DNA from: Variovorax paradoxus
Lineage (GTDB): Bacteria > Pseudomonadota > Gammaproteobacteria > Burkholderiales > Burkholderiaceae_C
DNA: 64,000 nt
Assembly: GCF_009498455.1 (NCBI RefSeq)
Contig: NZ_CP045644.1
Location: forward strand, 2,979,001 to 3,043,000
Direction: 5' to 3'
Under the pieces are notes generated by a model that saw nothing but the letters and a program-made list of their open reading frames with translations, ran no database searches and was not told the DNA's origin. Positions 16,189 through 27,943 of this stretch are shown here, piece by piece. The position numbers and the translations under genes were made by a program. Within the stretch, counting starts at the first letter, position 1, and every line of letters starts with the position of its first letter.

Positions 16189-16749
16189 ATGCACATCCGC
16201 ACCCTGACCGTCCTGGCTTCCACCACCGCAGCGGCGCTTGGCCTGGCCGCCTGTTCCGGCATGGGCGCCAAGCCCATGCCGATGTTTTCGCAGGCCAGCC
16301 TGCCCGACGCCGTGAAGGTGCCCGCCGGCCACCGCGTGGCCATGGAAACCGTCGGCGCGGGCGACATCACCTACGAATGCCGTGCCAAGGCCAACATGCC
16401 GGGCCAGCACGAATGGGTGTTCGTCGGCCCCGACGCCAAGCTCATGGACCGCGCCGGCAAGCAGGTCGGCAAGTACTACGGCCCGCCCGCCACGTGGGAG
16501 AACGCCGATGGCTCGAAGGTCACGGCCACGCAGGTGGCGGTGGCGCCGAACGGCACCGGCAACATTCCGCACCAGCTGGTGAAGGCCAACCCCGCCACCG
16601 GCATGGGCGCCATGCAGGGCGTGAGCTACATCCAGCGCGTCGCCACGCAGGGCGGCGTGGCCCCCGCTGCCGCCTGTGGCGCCACGAACATGGGCCAGAA
16701 ACAGGTCGTGAAGTACCAGGCCGACTACATCTTCTACCGCGCCAGCTGA
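16189..16749 (+). CDS. DUF3455 domain lipoprotein
   Basis: The ATG at 16189 lies six bases after GAGGAAA and gives 186 residues; the frame is open upstream but without a signal peptide. The N-terminus is a lipoprotein signal (LASTTAAALGLAACSG, lipobox L-A-A-C). The mature part matches DUF3455: DAVKVPAGHRVAMETVGAGD then ITYECRAK, a WVFVGPDAKLMDRAGKQVGK block with YYGPPATWE, and a C-terminal GVSYIQRVATQGGVAP with AAACGATNMGQKQVVKYQAD and YIFYRAS. Family members are envelope proteins of unknown role that are recurrently linked to SigK-like sigma/anti-sigma pairs, so this is the probable main target of the neighbouring sigma factor. The paired Cys residues (YEC and AACG) may form a disulfide. Confidence 0.9.
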   Translation: MHIRTLTVLASTTAAALGLAACSGMGAKPMPMFSQASLPDAVKVPAGHRVAMETVGAGDITYECRAKANMPGQHEWVFVGPDAKLMDRAGKQVGKYYGPPATWENADGSKVTATQVAVAPNGTGNIPHQLVKANPATGMGAMQGVSYIQRVATQGGVAPAAACGATNMGQKQVVKYQADYIFYRAS

Positions 16750-16846
16750 CGCTGGAATGAGCCCCGTCCCGCTGCCGCTTTGAAACATTCGGCAACGTAT
16801 ACTGCGCCGCAAAACGGAGTGGGACCGCGTGCGCGCGGGGGCGGGA

Positions 16847-17386
16847 ATGAAGCAAATTGCGATCGTGATCGCGCTCTGCGTGGGCGCGTGGTTCTTCTTT
16901 GTCGGCGGCCGCAAGCTCGACGAGGCGATGGTGCGCGACTACTACCAGAAGGACGCCCACGCCATCTACTCGCGTGACGCCGACGCGATCTGCAAGAAGC
17001 TCAGCCGCAAGGCAGTGATCGAGAGCAAGGTCACGGCCATGGGCCGCACCCTCGAGACCACCCAGAACCGCGACGAAGCCTGCGACTCGGTGAAGGAAAA
17101 CATCGAGCTGTTCCGCACCGTCGGCGAGCGCATGGGCGGCATCCTGACCATCGAGTACGACTACCACATCGACAGCATCGAGGTGGCCACCGACCGCAAG
17201 AGCGCCACCGTCACGGGCACCAGCGTGCTGAAGATGGGCGAGTCGGTGCTGCAGTACAAGAGCGCGTTCACCCAGCGCCTGGAGCGCGAACTCGGCCAGA
17301 TGCGCCTCGTGCATTCCAACGGCGTCACCGTGGTGCGCCTGGGCGGCGCAGGCGCGATGAGCCAGAGCGATTTCTTCCGCAAGTAG
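16847..17386 (+). CDS. Single-pass membrane or exported protein of unknown function
   Basis: The 179-residue product starts at the ATG at 16847 after GGGCGGGA. An N-terminal hydrophobic segment (QIAIVIALCVGAWFFFVGG) anchors or exports the protein; the rest is a soluble alpha-beta domain with DADAICKKLSRKAVIESKVT, RTLETTQNRDEACDSVKENI and YDYHIDSIEVATDRKSATVT, a strand-rich pattern like NTF2/SnoaL or lipocalin-like periplasmic proteins. Two Cys (DAICKK and DEACDS) could pair. No family is recognised. It is followed after 34 bp by the membrane protein at 17421 and is probably in the same operon. Confidence 0.7.
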   Translation: MKQIAIVIALCVGAWFFFVGGRKLDEAMVRDYYQKDAHAIYSRDADAICKKLSRKAVIESKVTAMGRTLETTQNRDEACDSVKENIELFRTVGERMGGILTIEYDYHIDSIEVATDRKSATVTGTSVLKMGESVLQYKSAFTQRLERELGQMRLVHSNGVTVVRLGGAGAMSQSDFFRK

Positions 17387-17420
17387 CCGCAGCCGCAGCA
17401 GCAGCAGAACAGGCCCCGCC

Positions 17421-18722
17421 ATGATCGACCGCGACTCCCTGCCGCCCCCCCCGCCGTTCTGGCACCGCCTCAACAGTTTTTTCGCCTTTCCGCTCCAACT
17501 GCGGCCGCTGGCCTACGGCCTGGTGCTGTCGTTCTGCAGCCTGCTGTTCGAGGCCGTGTTCTTCCTGCCCGATGCGCTGGCCTTCATCGTCATCGAGGTC
17601 GGCATCATCCTGGCGGCCAGCCGCTATGGCTTCAAGGTCATTGCGCTGGGCGCGCGCGGCATCCGCGACTCGGCCGACTTCGGGCGCGAATCGAGCGACG
17701 AGTGGACCTATCTGCCGTGGAAGCTCTTCGCCATCTCGCTGGTGCAGACGATGCTCATCGGCTGGCTCGCGTGGTACGAGCCGGTGCTGGGCACGCTGGG
17801 GCTGTTCATCATGTCCTTCACCTTCCCGGCGGCGGTGCTCGTGCTGGTGCAGTCGGGCAGCTTCTTCCAGGCGATGAACCCCGCGCACGTGATGGACGCC
17901 ATGCGCACCATCGGCTGGCCCTATGCGCTGCTGTGCTTCTTTTTGTTCCTGCTGAGCACGGGCGCGCAGGTGGCGATCTCGATGGTGCTGCCGGTGTTCG
18001 ACGGGCGCATCGTGCTGCCGATCGTCAACTTCGCGTTCATCTATTTCGGCTGGGTGATGGCGAGCCTGCTGGGCTACGTGATGTACCAGCACCATGACGC
18101 CTTCGGCATCGACCTTGCGCCCGGCGCGGGCGCCGACGAGGGCGCGCCGGCCGACCGCCGCACGCCCGCGCAGATCGCCGCGCAGCGCACCGACGCCGAG
18201 GTCGCGCAGTGCATCACCGACGGCGACCTGGCCGCCGCGCTGGGCATTGCCTACGAGGCGCAGCGCACCGCCGACACCGACGACCTGGCCGCGCAGCGCC
18301 GCTACCACCGCGTGCTCGCGCTCATGCCCGACAAGAAGGACACGCTGTTCGACCACGTGCGCCGCTTCATTCCGCTGCTGATGCGGCGCGATCTCGTGTC
18401 GGACGCGCTGAAAGTCTTCAAGGCCTGCCGCGCGATCGACAAGGCCTTCGTGCTCGACGACCCGGTCATGGTCATCGCCATGGCCCGTGCCGAATGGCGC
18501 GGCGGCGACGCCCACGGCACGCTCGCGCTGCTGTCGGGTTTCGACAAGCGCTTCCGCGGCCACGCGGCGATCCCGCAGGCCTACGAGCTGGCGGCCCGCG
18601 CGCTGGTGCAGGGGCTGGGCCGCACGGACATGGCGCAGCCGATCCTCACGACGCTCGAGGCGCGCTACCCGGAGAGTGAGCAGACGCAGGAAGTGCGCTG
18701 GCTGCTGCGGCCGGCGGCCTGA
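17421..18722 (+). CDS. Multi-pass membrane protein with C-terminal helical repeat domain, unknown function
   Basis: The 433-residue protein has a Pro-rich start, about six membrane segments between residues 28 and 220 (for example PLAYGLVLSFCSLLFEAVFF; GLFIMSFTFPAAVLVLVQSG; WVMASLLGYVMYQHH), then an Ala-rich linker and a soluble helical region from about residue 240 (AAALGIAYEAQRTADTDDLA; FIPLLMRRDLVSDALKVFKA; FRGHAAIPQAYELAARALVQ) that looks like TPR-type repeats. I do not know the family by name. The design, a membrane base with a cytoplasmic repeat scaffold, suggests assembly or quality control of envelope proteins; this is inference. It may form an operon with the gene at 16847. Confidence 0.78.
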   Translation: MIDRDSLPPPPPFWHRLNSFFAFPLQLRPLAYGLVLSFCSLLFEAVFFLPDALAFIVIEVGIILAASRYGFKVIALGARGIRDSADFGRESSDEWTYLPWKLFAISLVQTMLIGWLAWYEPVLGTLGLFIMSFTFPAAVLVLVQSGSFFQAMNPAHVMDAMRTIGWPYALLCFFLFLLSTGAQVAISMVLPVFDGRIVLPIVNFAFIYFGWVMASLLGYVMYQHHDAFGIDLAPGAGADEGAPADRRTPAQIAAQRTDAEVAQCITDGDLAAALGIAYEAQRTADTDDLAAQRRYHRVLALMPDKKDTLFDHVRRFIPLLMRRDLVSDALKVFKACRAIDKAFVLDDPVMVIAMARAEWRGGDAHGTLALLSGFDKRFRGHAAIPQAYELAARALVQGLGRTDMAQPILTTLEARYPESEQTQEVRWLLRPAA

Positions 18723-18793
18723 CGGGAGGCCGGCGAGCGGATCAGGGCAAAATTCCGCACGCCGCGCCGGCCGAACCTGCGGACCCGCCTCCC

Positions 18794-20983
18794 ATGCCGC
18801 CCCTCACGCCCGAACCGTCTCTTCCTGCTTCCTCTTCTGCCCCCACGCGCTCCCGCCGCCGCGCGCTGGTGGCCTGGGCGGCTGTTCTCGCGCTGGCCTT
18901 GCTGTTGATCGCCGTGGCCGGCCAGTGGGCTGCGCGGCGCGAGGCGAACTTCCAGGCCGACTCGATCCGCCGCGCCATGGAAGTGCACGTGCTCGGCCTG
19001 CGCGATGCCGCCGGCAAGTACGGCTACCTGCCGTTCACCGCCGGCATGCACCCCGACGTGCTCGCCGTGCTGGCCCGCCCGCAGGAGCCCGCCACGCGGC
19101 AGCGCGCCAACCACTACATCGAGGAAGTGAACCGCCTCGCGGGCTCCGACGCGCTGTACCTCACCGACCCGCAAGGCCTCACGCTGGCCGCGAGCAACTG
19201 GGCCACGCCGCAGAGCTTCGTCGGCGAGTCGTATGCCAACCGGCCGTACTTTCTCGACGCGCGGGCCGGGCGCCAGGGGTTGTTCTACGGCGTGGGCCAG
19301 ACCACGGGCGAGCCGGGGCTGTTCATGTCGGCGCCGGTGCGCGCCGAGGGCGGCGGTGGCGAGGTGCTGGGCGTGATCACCGTCAAGGTCAGCCTGCGTC
19401 AGCTGCACGACGCCTGGGCTTTCGTGCGCGATCCGATCCTGCTTACCGACGCGCGCGGCATCGTGTTCCTGAGCTCGGTGCCGGGCTGGATGTACCAGGC
19501 CACGCGGCCGCTGAGCCCGGCCGACCTGGCCGGCATCGAACACGACCAGCAGTACGGCGCGCGCACCCGCTTCGCGCCGCTGCCGTGGCGTGTCGAACCC
19601 ATCGAGGACGCGCCGGGTTACCTGGTGCGCACGACGGTCGGCGGCAAGGCGCGCCGTTTTCTCGCCGTCGACGAGCCCTTGCCCGACCTGGGCTGGACCT
19701 TGACGGTGATGGCCGATCACGCCGAGGTCACCCGCGCGCGCGAGCGCACCTGGATGCTCGGCCTGCTGGGCGCCGGCGTGCTGCTGCTGGGCGCGCTGTA
19801 CTGGCGGCTGCGCGAGCGCCGCTTTGCCGAGCAGCGTGACGCGCGGCGCGACCTCGAACTGCGCGTGCGCGAGCGCACCCACGAGCTCGACCAGGCTCAC
19901 GCCTTCCGCAAGGCGATGGAAGACTCGCTGCTGGTCGGCATGCGCGCACGCGACCTGCAGGGCCGCATCATCTACGTCAACCCGGCCTTCTGCGAGATGA
20001 CCGGCTACGGCGCCGACGAGCTGCTGGGGCGGCTGCCGCCGTACCCCTACTGGCACCCCGACGACGTGACGCAGCACTGGTTCCATTACGAGGCCATGAT
20101 GAGCGGGCAGCCGGCGCGCTCGGGCTTCGAGTCGCGCCTGCGGCACCGCGACGGGCACGAGGTCATCACCATGGTCTACACCGCGCGGCTCATCGACGCC
20201 GACGGCCGCCACAGCGGCTGGATGAGTTCGGTGGTCGACATCACCGAGCAGAAGCGCGCCGAGCTGCGCCAGCGCCAGAACGACGAGCAGCTGCAGCATG
20301 CGCAGCGCCTGGCCAGCCTGGGCGAGATGGCCTCCACGCTGGCCCACGAACTCAACCAGCCGCTGATGGCGCTGAGCAATTTCGCCAGCGCCGCCAAGGC
20401 CTTCGCCGAGCAGGGCAACCAGCCGCTGCTGGCCAGCAGCCTCGACGAGACCGTGGCGCAGGCCAAGCGCAGCGCCGAGATCGTGCGGCGCATCCGCGGC
20501 TTCGTGCGCCAGCGCACCGCCGGCACCGAAGACTGCGCGGTGGCCGCGCTGGTGGCCAACGTGCTGGCGCTGCTGCAGGGCGAGATGCGCCAGCGGCAGG
20601 TGCGCGCCGAGGTGCGCGTGGCGCCCGCGCTGCCGCCCGTGCGCGGCGACCGCGTGCTGCTCGAGCAGGTGCTGCTGAACCTGCTGTCGAACAGCCTGCA
20701 GGCGATGGAGCAGGGCACGCCGCCCGACCGGCGCGTGGTCGAAGTCGAGGCCGAACTGTGTGAGGGGCGCGTGCACATCCGCATCGCCGACCACGGCCCC
20801 GGCATCGACGCCGCGCTGGCCGAGCAGGTCTTCGCGCCGTTCTTCACCACCAAGGCCGGCGGCCTCGGGCTGGGCCTGAACATCTGCCGCACCATCGTGG
20901 AGGCCCACCGCGGCCGGTTGTCGTTTGCCGACCGGCCCGGCGGCGGCACGGTCTTCACCCTCGAACTGGAGGCTTCCCCGTGA
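18794..20983 (+). CDS. DctS/DctB-like sensor histidine kinase for C4-dicarboxylate-type substrates
   Basis: The 729-residue protein has a first membrane segment at about 24-45, a periplasmic double-Cache-like sensor domain (SDALYLTDPQGLTLAASNWA then TPQSFVGESYANRPYFLDAR, the DctB-type ligand region), a second membrane segment at about 318-337, a coiled coil, a PAS domain at about 375-490 (VGMRARDLQGRIIYVNPAFC), and a kinase core with H518 in LAHELNQPLMAL, an N box and GLGLGLN. DctB-type domains bind succinate, malate or related acids. The added PAS domain and the FixJ-type partner make it like DctS of Rhodobacter rather than DctB/DctD. It overlaps the regulator gene by 4 bp (GTGA). Its neighbour transporter is of the alpha-ketoglutarate type. 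Confidence 0.92.
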   Translation: MPPLTPEPSLPASSSAPTRSRRRALVAWAAVLALALLLIAVAGQWAARREANFQADSIRRAMEVHVLGLRDAAGKYGYLPFTAGMHPDVLAVLARPQEPATRQRANHYIEEVNRLAGSDALYLTDPQGLTLAASNWATPQSFVGESYANRPYFLDARAGRQGLFYGVGQTTGEPGLFMSAPVRAEGGGGEVLGVITVKVSLRQLHDAWAFVRDPILLTDARGIVFLSSVPGWMYQATRPLSPADLAGIEHDQQYGARTRFAPLPWRVEPIEDAPGYLVRTTVGGKARRFLAVDEPLPDLGWTLTVMADHAEVTRARERTWMLGLLGAGVLLLGALYWRLRERRFAEQRDARRDLELRVRERTHELDQAHAFRKAMEDSLLVGMRARDLQGRIIYVNPAFCEMTGYGADELLGRLPPYPYWHPDDVTQHWFHYEAMMSGQPARSGFESRLRHRDGHEVITMVYTARLIDADGRHSGWMSSVVDITEQKRAELRQRQNDEQLQHAQRLASLGEMASTLAHELNQPLMALSNFASAAKAFAEQGNQPLLASSLDETVAQAKRSAEIVRRIRGFVRQRTAGTEDCAVAALVANVLALLQGEMRQRQVRAEVRVAPALPPVRGDRVLLEQVLLNLLSNSLQAMEQGTPPDRRVVEVEAELCEGRVHIRIADHGPGIDAALAEQVFAPFFTTKAGGLGLGLNICRTIVEAHRGRLSFADRPGGGTVFTLELEASP

Positions 20984-21600
20984 ACGCACCCCTGCTTGCC
21001 AACCACCTGTGCGTCGTCGACGACGACGAGGCCGTGCGCCGCTCCCTGGGCCTGCTGCTGCTGTCGCGTGGCCACGCGGTGCAGGCCTTTGCCTCGGGCG
21101 AGGCCTTCCTGGCCGGCGCCGACCTGCAGCGCCCGGGCTGCGCCATCCTTGACCTGCGCATGGAGGGCATGAGCGGCCTGCAGGTGTTCGACGCGCTGCG
21201 CGCCCAGGACAGCCCGCTGGTCGTGATCTTCCTGTCCGGGCACGGCGACATTCCGATGGCGGTCGAGGCGGTGCAGAACGGTGCCTTCGGCTGGCTGGAG
21301 AAACCCTGCAACGACGAGCGCCTGCTCGACAGCATCGCCAAGGCATTGCAGAAGGCCGAAGAGGTCGCCGTGCGCCGCCAGGCCCGGCAGGCGGCGCAGG
21401 CGCTGTGGGCCAAGCTCACACCGCGCGAGATGCAGGTCGCGCGTCTCGTGGCCGAAGGCCTGCCCAACAAACGCATCGCGCAGGAACTGGCGCCGCTGGA
21501 GCTGCGCACGGTGGAAACCCACCGGGCGCACATGTTCGCGAAGCTGGGCTTTTCGAGCAGCCTGGAGCTGGATCGCTTCTTGCGCGAGCACGGTCTCTAG
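20980..21600 (+). CDS. FixJ/DctR-like response regulator
   Basis: The 206-residue protein starts with GTG at 20980 and overlaps the kinase stop as GTGA. The receiver domain has the acidic pocket DDDE (residues 14-17), phospho-acceptor D58 in CAILDLRMEGMSG, and the conserved Lys in WLEKPCND. The C-terminal LuxR-type helix-turn-helix has LTPREMQVARLVAEGLPNKR then IAQELAPLELRTVETHRAHM, the FixJ pattern. It should dimerise when phosphorylated and activate transcription, most likely of the transporter gene just downstream, which has a GTACGTAG box in its leader (see 21617-21634). Confidence 0.93.
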   Translation: MNAPLLANHLCVVDDDEAVRRSLGLLLLSRGHAVQAFASGEAFLAGADLQRPGCAILDLRMEGMSGLQVFDALRAQDSPLVVIFLSGHGDIPMAVEAVQNGAFGWLEKPCNDERLLDSIAKALQKAEEVAVRRQARQAAQALWAKLTPREMQVARLVAEGLPNKRIAQELAPLELRTVETHRAHMFAKLGFSSSLELDRFLREHGL

Positions 21601-21616
21601 AACTTAGGGTTTACCC

Positions 21617-21658
21617 CTGCGTACGGGTACGTAGCCCGGCGGCGGGGGGCCTACGGAC
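21617..21658. promoter_or_regulatory. FixJ-type half-site cluster upstream of the permease gene
   Basis: GTACGTAG at 21627-21634 fits GTAMGTAG, the consensus I recall for Sinorhizobium FixJ. The opposite-strand GTACGCAG (read from 21617-21624) makes an imperfect palindrome with it, and a third copy GTCCGTAG (21651-21658, reverse strand) lies downstream. A leader hairpin with core arms CCGCG (21701-21705) and CGCGG (21711-21715) and outer arms GGCTT/AAGCC follows. Binding of the adjacent regulator is inferred. Confidence 0.55.
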
Positions 21659-21746
21659 GACAGCGCGCTCCCGGCGGACCAGACTCCCCGGCACGGCTTT
21701 CCGCGGGCTTCGCGGGGGCTGAAGCCAGAGACAAGGACCCCCTCGC

Positions 21747-23096
21747 ATGACCGCCATTGCCAGCAGCAGCACGAGCGCCGGCGCCTCCAGCCCGGACGCG
21801 ACCCGCGACAACCACACCCCCTACACCTTCGAGGAAAAGCGCAAGCGCATCTTCGCCATCTTTGCCGCCTCGTCCGGCAACCTGGTGGAGTGGTTCGACT
21901 TCTACGTCTACGCCTTCTGCGCGATCTACTTCGCGCCTTCGTTCTTCCCCAAGTCGGACCCGACGGTCCAGCTGCTGAACACCGCCGGCGTGTTCGCCGC
22001 CGGCTTCCTGATGCGCCCGATCGGCGGCTGGATCTTCGGCCGGCTGGCCGACCGCAAGGGCCGCAAGACGTCGATGGTGACCTCGGTGGTCATGATGTGC
22101 GTGGGCTCGCTGGTCATTGCCTGCCTGCCCACCTACGCGCAGATCGGCGCCTGGGCGCCCGCGCTGCTGCTGGCCGCGCGCCTGCTGCAGGGCCTGTCGG
22201 TCGGCGGCGAGTACGGCACCACCGCCACCTACATGAGCGAAGTGGCGATGCGCGGCCAGCGCGGCTTCTTCTCGTCGTTCCAGTACGTCACGCTGATCGG
22301 CGGCCAGTTGCTGGCCGTGGTGGCCGTGGTGGTGCTGCAGCAGCTGCTCACCGAGGCCGAACTCAAGGCCTGGGGCTGGCGCATTCCCTTCGTGCTGGGC
22401 GCCCTGGCCGCCGTCGTGGCGCTGATGCTGCGCCGCACGCTGACCGAGACCGCGAGCACCAAGACCCGCGCCGCCAAGGGCGCCGGCAGCGTGGCCGAGC
22501 TGTTCAAGCACCACAAGCGCGCCTTCCTCGTGGTGCTGGGCTACACGGCCGGCGGCTCGCTGATCTTCTACACCTTCACCACCTACATGCAGAAGTACCT
22601 GGTGAACTCGGCCGGCATGTCGATCAAGACCGCCAGCAACGTGATGACGGCTTGCCTCTTCCTGTATATGTGCATGCAGCCGCTGTTCGGCGCGCTGTCG
22701 GACCGCATCGGCCGTCGCAGCAACATGCTGCTGTTCGGCGCCCTGGGCATGCTGATGACGGTGCCCGTGCTGAGCAACCTGCAAAACGTGAGCAGCCCGC
22801 TGGTGGCCGGCGTGCTGATCACGCTGGCGCTGGCGGTGGTGAGCTTCTACACCTCGATCAGCGGCATCGTGAAGGCCGAGATGTTCCCGCCCGAAGTGCG
22901 CGCGCTGGGCGTGGGCCTGTCGTACGCGGTGGGCAACGCCATCTTCGGCGGCAGCGCCGAGTACGTGGCGCTGGGCCTGAAGTCGATCGGCCACGAGTCG
23001 TACTTCTACTGGTACGTGACGGCGATGATGGGCGTGGCCTTCCTGGTCAGCCTGCTGCTGCCGAAGCAGGCGACGTACCTGCACAACGACAAGTAA
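21747..23096 (+). CDS. MFS permease of the metabolite:H+ symporter family, alpha-ketoglutarate (KgtP) type
   Basis: The 449-residue protein has twelve predicted membrane segments and the hallmarks of the MHS group: the first segment [20 protein letters not shown], the loop 2-3 motif [13 protein letters not shown], and [20 protein letters not shown] in segments 4-5. These are the residues shared by KgtP, ProP and ShiA; the wording is closest to KgtP. Protons drive uptake of a dicarboxylate such as alpha-ketoglutarate into the cytoplasm. The ATG at 21747 has AAGGA upstream. It follows a DctS/DctR-like two-component system that probably controls it through the sites at 21617-21658. A terminator follows at once. 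Confidence 0.9.
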   Translation: MTAIASSSTSAGASSPDATRDNHTPYTFEEKRKRIFAIFAASSGNLVEWFDFYVYAFCAIYFAPSFFPKSDPTVQLLNTAGVFAAGFLMRPIGGWIFGRLADRKGRKTSMVTSVVMMCVGSLVIACLPTYAQIGAWAPALLLAARLLQGLSVGGEYGTTATYMSEVAMRGQRGFFSSFQYVTLIGGQLLAVVAVVVLQQLLTEAELKAWGWRIPFVLGALAAVVALMLRRTLTETASTKTRAAKGAGSVAELFKHHKRAFLVVLGYTAGGSLIFYTFTTYMQKYLVNSAGMSIKTASNVMTACLFLYMCMQPLFGALSDRIGRRSNMLLFGALGMLMTVPVLSNLQNVSSPLVAGVLITLALAVVSFYTSISGIVKAEMFPPEVRALGVGLSYAVGNAIFGGSAEYVALGLKSIGHESYFYWYVTAMMGVAFLVSLLLPKQATYLHNDK

Positions 23097-23117
23097 GCGC
23101 TGCGGCGCTTCACTACC

Positions 23118-23143
23118 AAACCCGGCCTCGCGCCGGGTTTTTT
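23118..23143 (+). terminator. Rho-independent terminator of the permease gene
   Basis: AAACCCGGC (23118-23126) pairs with GCCGGGTTT (23132-23140) and runs into T residues up to 23143. The T tract overlaps the stop codon of the convergent rhomboid gene. Confidence 0.88.
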
Positions 23144-24620
23144 ATGCGCGCTGCAACGCGCGCGTGACCATGTCGTTGGGCGCCAGCCGCAGCAGGTGCG
23201 GCAGCAGGCCCATCGCGCGCTCGCGTTCGCCCGCATGCAGCAGACCGTTGGCGCACACCGAGAGCGTGTCGGCCAGCTCGGGATGCTCGGGCGCGGTCTT
23301 CAGCAGGATGCGGCAGAGCTTGTCGGCGTCGCCGAACTGGCGGATGCGCGCGAAGCGGCGCGCCAGCCGGGCCATGTCGTCGGGCTTCAGGCGCACGCCG
23401 GGTTTGGCCTGGTCGAGGTAGGCCGTGAAGCTGCCGTGCTGCAGCGCCAGCGTGTCTTCATCGGTGGCGGGCAGGCGGAAGATGCGGCGCGCGGCCTGAT
23501 GGAAGTCGTCGCTCGCGGGCTGCAGGCGCGCGGTGTTGAACCAGGCGCGCAGCGTGTCGGTGTCGCCGGGGCGCAGGGCGGCGGCGGCGCGCCATTCGGC
23601 GCAGGCGGGCTCGAACTTCATCGCCGCCGACAGCTTGCGCGCGGCGGCCACGTGCTGGTCGAAGCGGTGGTCGTCGGTCACCATTTCCGACTTCACGGTC
23701 TCGGGCGTTTTCACGCGGCCCAGCCACATGGCGCCGGCCATCAGCGCGGCGCCCGTCAGCAGGCCGCCCAGGTGGGCCATGTAGCCGACGCCCTGGTCAC
23801 CGAGCCATTGCTGCATCAGCTCGTTGGCGATCCAGGCCGGCAGCAAGAGCAGGGCGGGCGCGGTGACGTAGCTGAAATAGAAGAACAGCTGGTAGAAAAA
23901 ACGGATGCGCCGCAGCCGGTACATCACGGCGTACATGCCCATCAGCGCCGAGATCGCCCCCGAAGCGCCCAGGCCGTGGCCGCCGGCGCCGGCATAGGCC
24001 CAGCTGGCCAGCAGCGACGAGCCGACGGCGCCGAGCAGGTAGAAGCACAGGTAGGTGCCACGCCCCAGCGCCAGTTCGACCGAGAAGCCGAACAGGAAGA
24101 GGAACAGCATGTTGCCCAGCAGGTGGCCGGTGTCGGCATGCAGGAAGGCGGCGGTGACCCAGGTCCAGGGCTTGAACGCGGCGCCCTTGTTCTGGTCGAG
24201 CGACCAGCGCTCGGTAAAAGGCGCGGGCAGCATCGCCTCGTACTGGCGGCGTTCGCGCTGCCATTCGTCGAAGCGCGGGTTCGCGGGCGTCACGACCTCG
24301 TCGGCGCGCAGCTTCTTCAGGAAGGGCGGGTCGTTCTGCAGGGCTTCGAGCAGCTGCGGGTACGCCTCTTCATGCCCCAGCGCGCGGCGCGCCAGCTTGC
24401 CGCGCTTCGGGTCGGTCTTCTCGAGCCACTCGACGAAGGGCGGCAGCTCCAGCGCGGGCAGCACGCCCTGCATGTAGAACTGCGCGGCGCGCTCGCGGCC
24501 GTTGTCTTCGCTGCGCTGCGGACCCCAGAACACGATCATGTTCAGGAGGATCAGCAGCACCGTCATCCACGGCGGGTTGTGCCAGCTCGGTTTGTTTTCG
24601 AGCGGGATGGCGTAGAACAT
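23142..24620 (-). CDS. Rhomboid family intramembrane serine protease with C-terminal repeat-like domain
   Basis: The 492-residue protein has an N-terminal hydrophobic segment, a long loop of about 120 residues, then the six-helix rhomboid core with FLHADTGHLLGNMLFLFLFG, catalytic S220 in GLGASGAISALMG and catalytic H283 in YMAHLGGLLTG. The Ser-His dyad and the HxxGHxxxN motif are complete, so it should be active. The C-terminal 200 residues are soluble and helical (FEPACAEWRAAAALRPGDTD; RIFRLPATDEDTLALQHGSF; AENLMLRLAPND-type leucine-rich ends) and look TPR-like. The substrate is unknown. It lies 33 bp after argH on the same strand and is likely read with it. Confidence 0.93.
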   Translation of the reverse strand: MFYAIPLENKPSWHNPPWMTVLLILLNMIVFWGPQRSEDNGRERAAQFYMQGVLPALELPPFVEWLEKTDPKRGKLARRALGHEEAYPQLLEALQNDPPFLKKLRADEVVTPANPRFDEWQRERRQYEAMLPAPFTERWSLDQNKGAAFKPWTWVTAAFLHADTGHLLGNMLFLFLFGFSVELALGRGTYLCFYLLGAVGSSLLASWAYAGAGGHGLGASGAISALMGMYAVMYRLRRIRFFYQLFFYFSYVTAPALLLLPAWIANELMQQWLGDQGVGYMAHLGGLLTGAALMAGAMWLGRVKTPETVKSEMVTDDHRFDQHVAAARKLSAAMKFEPACAEWRAAAALRPGDTDTLRAWFNTARLQPASDDFHQAARRIFRLPATDEDTLALQHGSFTAYLDQAKPGVRLKPDDMARLARRFARIRQFGDADKLCRILLKTAPEHPELADTLSVCANGLLHAGERERAMGLLPHLLRLAPNDMVTRALQRA

Positions 24621-24653
24621 GAAGTGCGGCCCTCGGTGGTGTGGCCGCGGGCT

Positions 24654-26051
<1,398 letters not shown>

Positions 26052-26090
26052 GGGAGCCGTCCAGGAAGGCAATAATGGGTTGGTCACCCG

Positions 26091-27190
<1,100 letters not shown>

Positions 27191-27194
<4 letters not shown>

Positions 27195-27943
27195 GCCTCA
27201 AGACCCTGATCGTTGACGACGAAGCCCTGGCCCGGTCGCGCCTGCGCACGCTGCTGCGCGACTGCACGTCGCCCGCCGCCGAAGTGACGGCCGAGGCCGC
27301 GCAGGGCGAGGAGGCGCTGGCGCACCTGGCCGCGATGGATCTCGACCTGGTGCTGCTCGACGTGCACATGCCCGGCGTCGACGGCATCGAGGTGGCGCGC
27401 GCATTGCGCAATCGGCCCGACGCGCCGGCCGTGGTGTTCGTGACGGCGCATGCCAGCCACGCGGTCACGGCCTTCGAGCTGGAGGCGGTCGACTACCTCA
27501 CCAAGCCCGTGCGCGCCGAGCGGCTGCAGCAGGCGCTGCAGAAGGTCGAGCGCTTCTTGAAGGAGCGCCGCGCTGCCGAGCCGGCCGCCGACGCCACGCC
27601 CGAGTGCGTGCTGATCCAGGACCGGGGCCGCGCCGAGCGCGTGCCGCTGTCCGAGGTGCTGTACCTCAAGTCCGAATACAAGTACCTCACGGTGCGCACC
27701 GCCACGCGCAGCCACATTCTCGACGGCTCGCTCAACGATTTCGAGGAGCGCTACCCGAACCGCTTCCTGCGCGTGCACCGCAACGCGCTGGTGGCGCGCG
27801 CGGCGATCCGCGCGCTCGAGCGCTACGACGACGGCGAAGACGCCGACGGCTGGGCGCTGCGGCTCGATTCGGTGCCCGAACCCGTGGCGGTGTCGCGCCG
27901 CCAGCTGGCCGCCGTGCGCGAGATGCTCAAGGAGTCGCGATGA
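27191..27943 (+). CDS. AlgR-like LytTR response regulator
   Basis: The 250-residue protein starts with the ATG at 27191 inside the kinase stop. The receiver has DDE at residues 9-11, acceptor D57 in LVLLDVHMPGVDG, and YLTKPVRAERL. The C-terminal LytTR domain (LYLKSEYKYLTVRTATRSHI; FEERYPNRFLRVHRNALVAR) binds DNA as a beta-strand module. Such regulators recognise paired direct repeats; I did not find an obvious pair in the 39 bp before algZ. The gene overlaps the next gene (AI-2E-type transporter) by 4 bp, so that transporter is probably part of the same transcript. Confidence 0.93.

Noticed and set aside
16780..16803. TTGAAA and TATACT before the gene at 16847 as a sigma-70 promoter.
   Set aside because: They are only 12 bp apart, too short for a normal promoter; TATACT alone is weak evidence.
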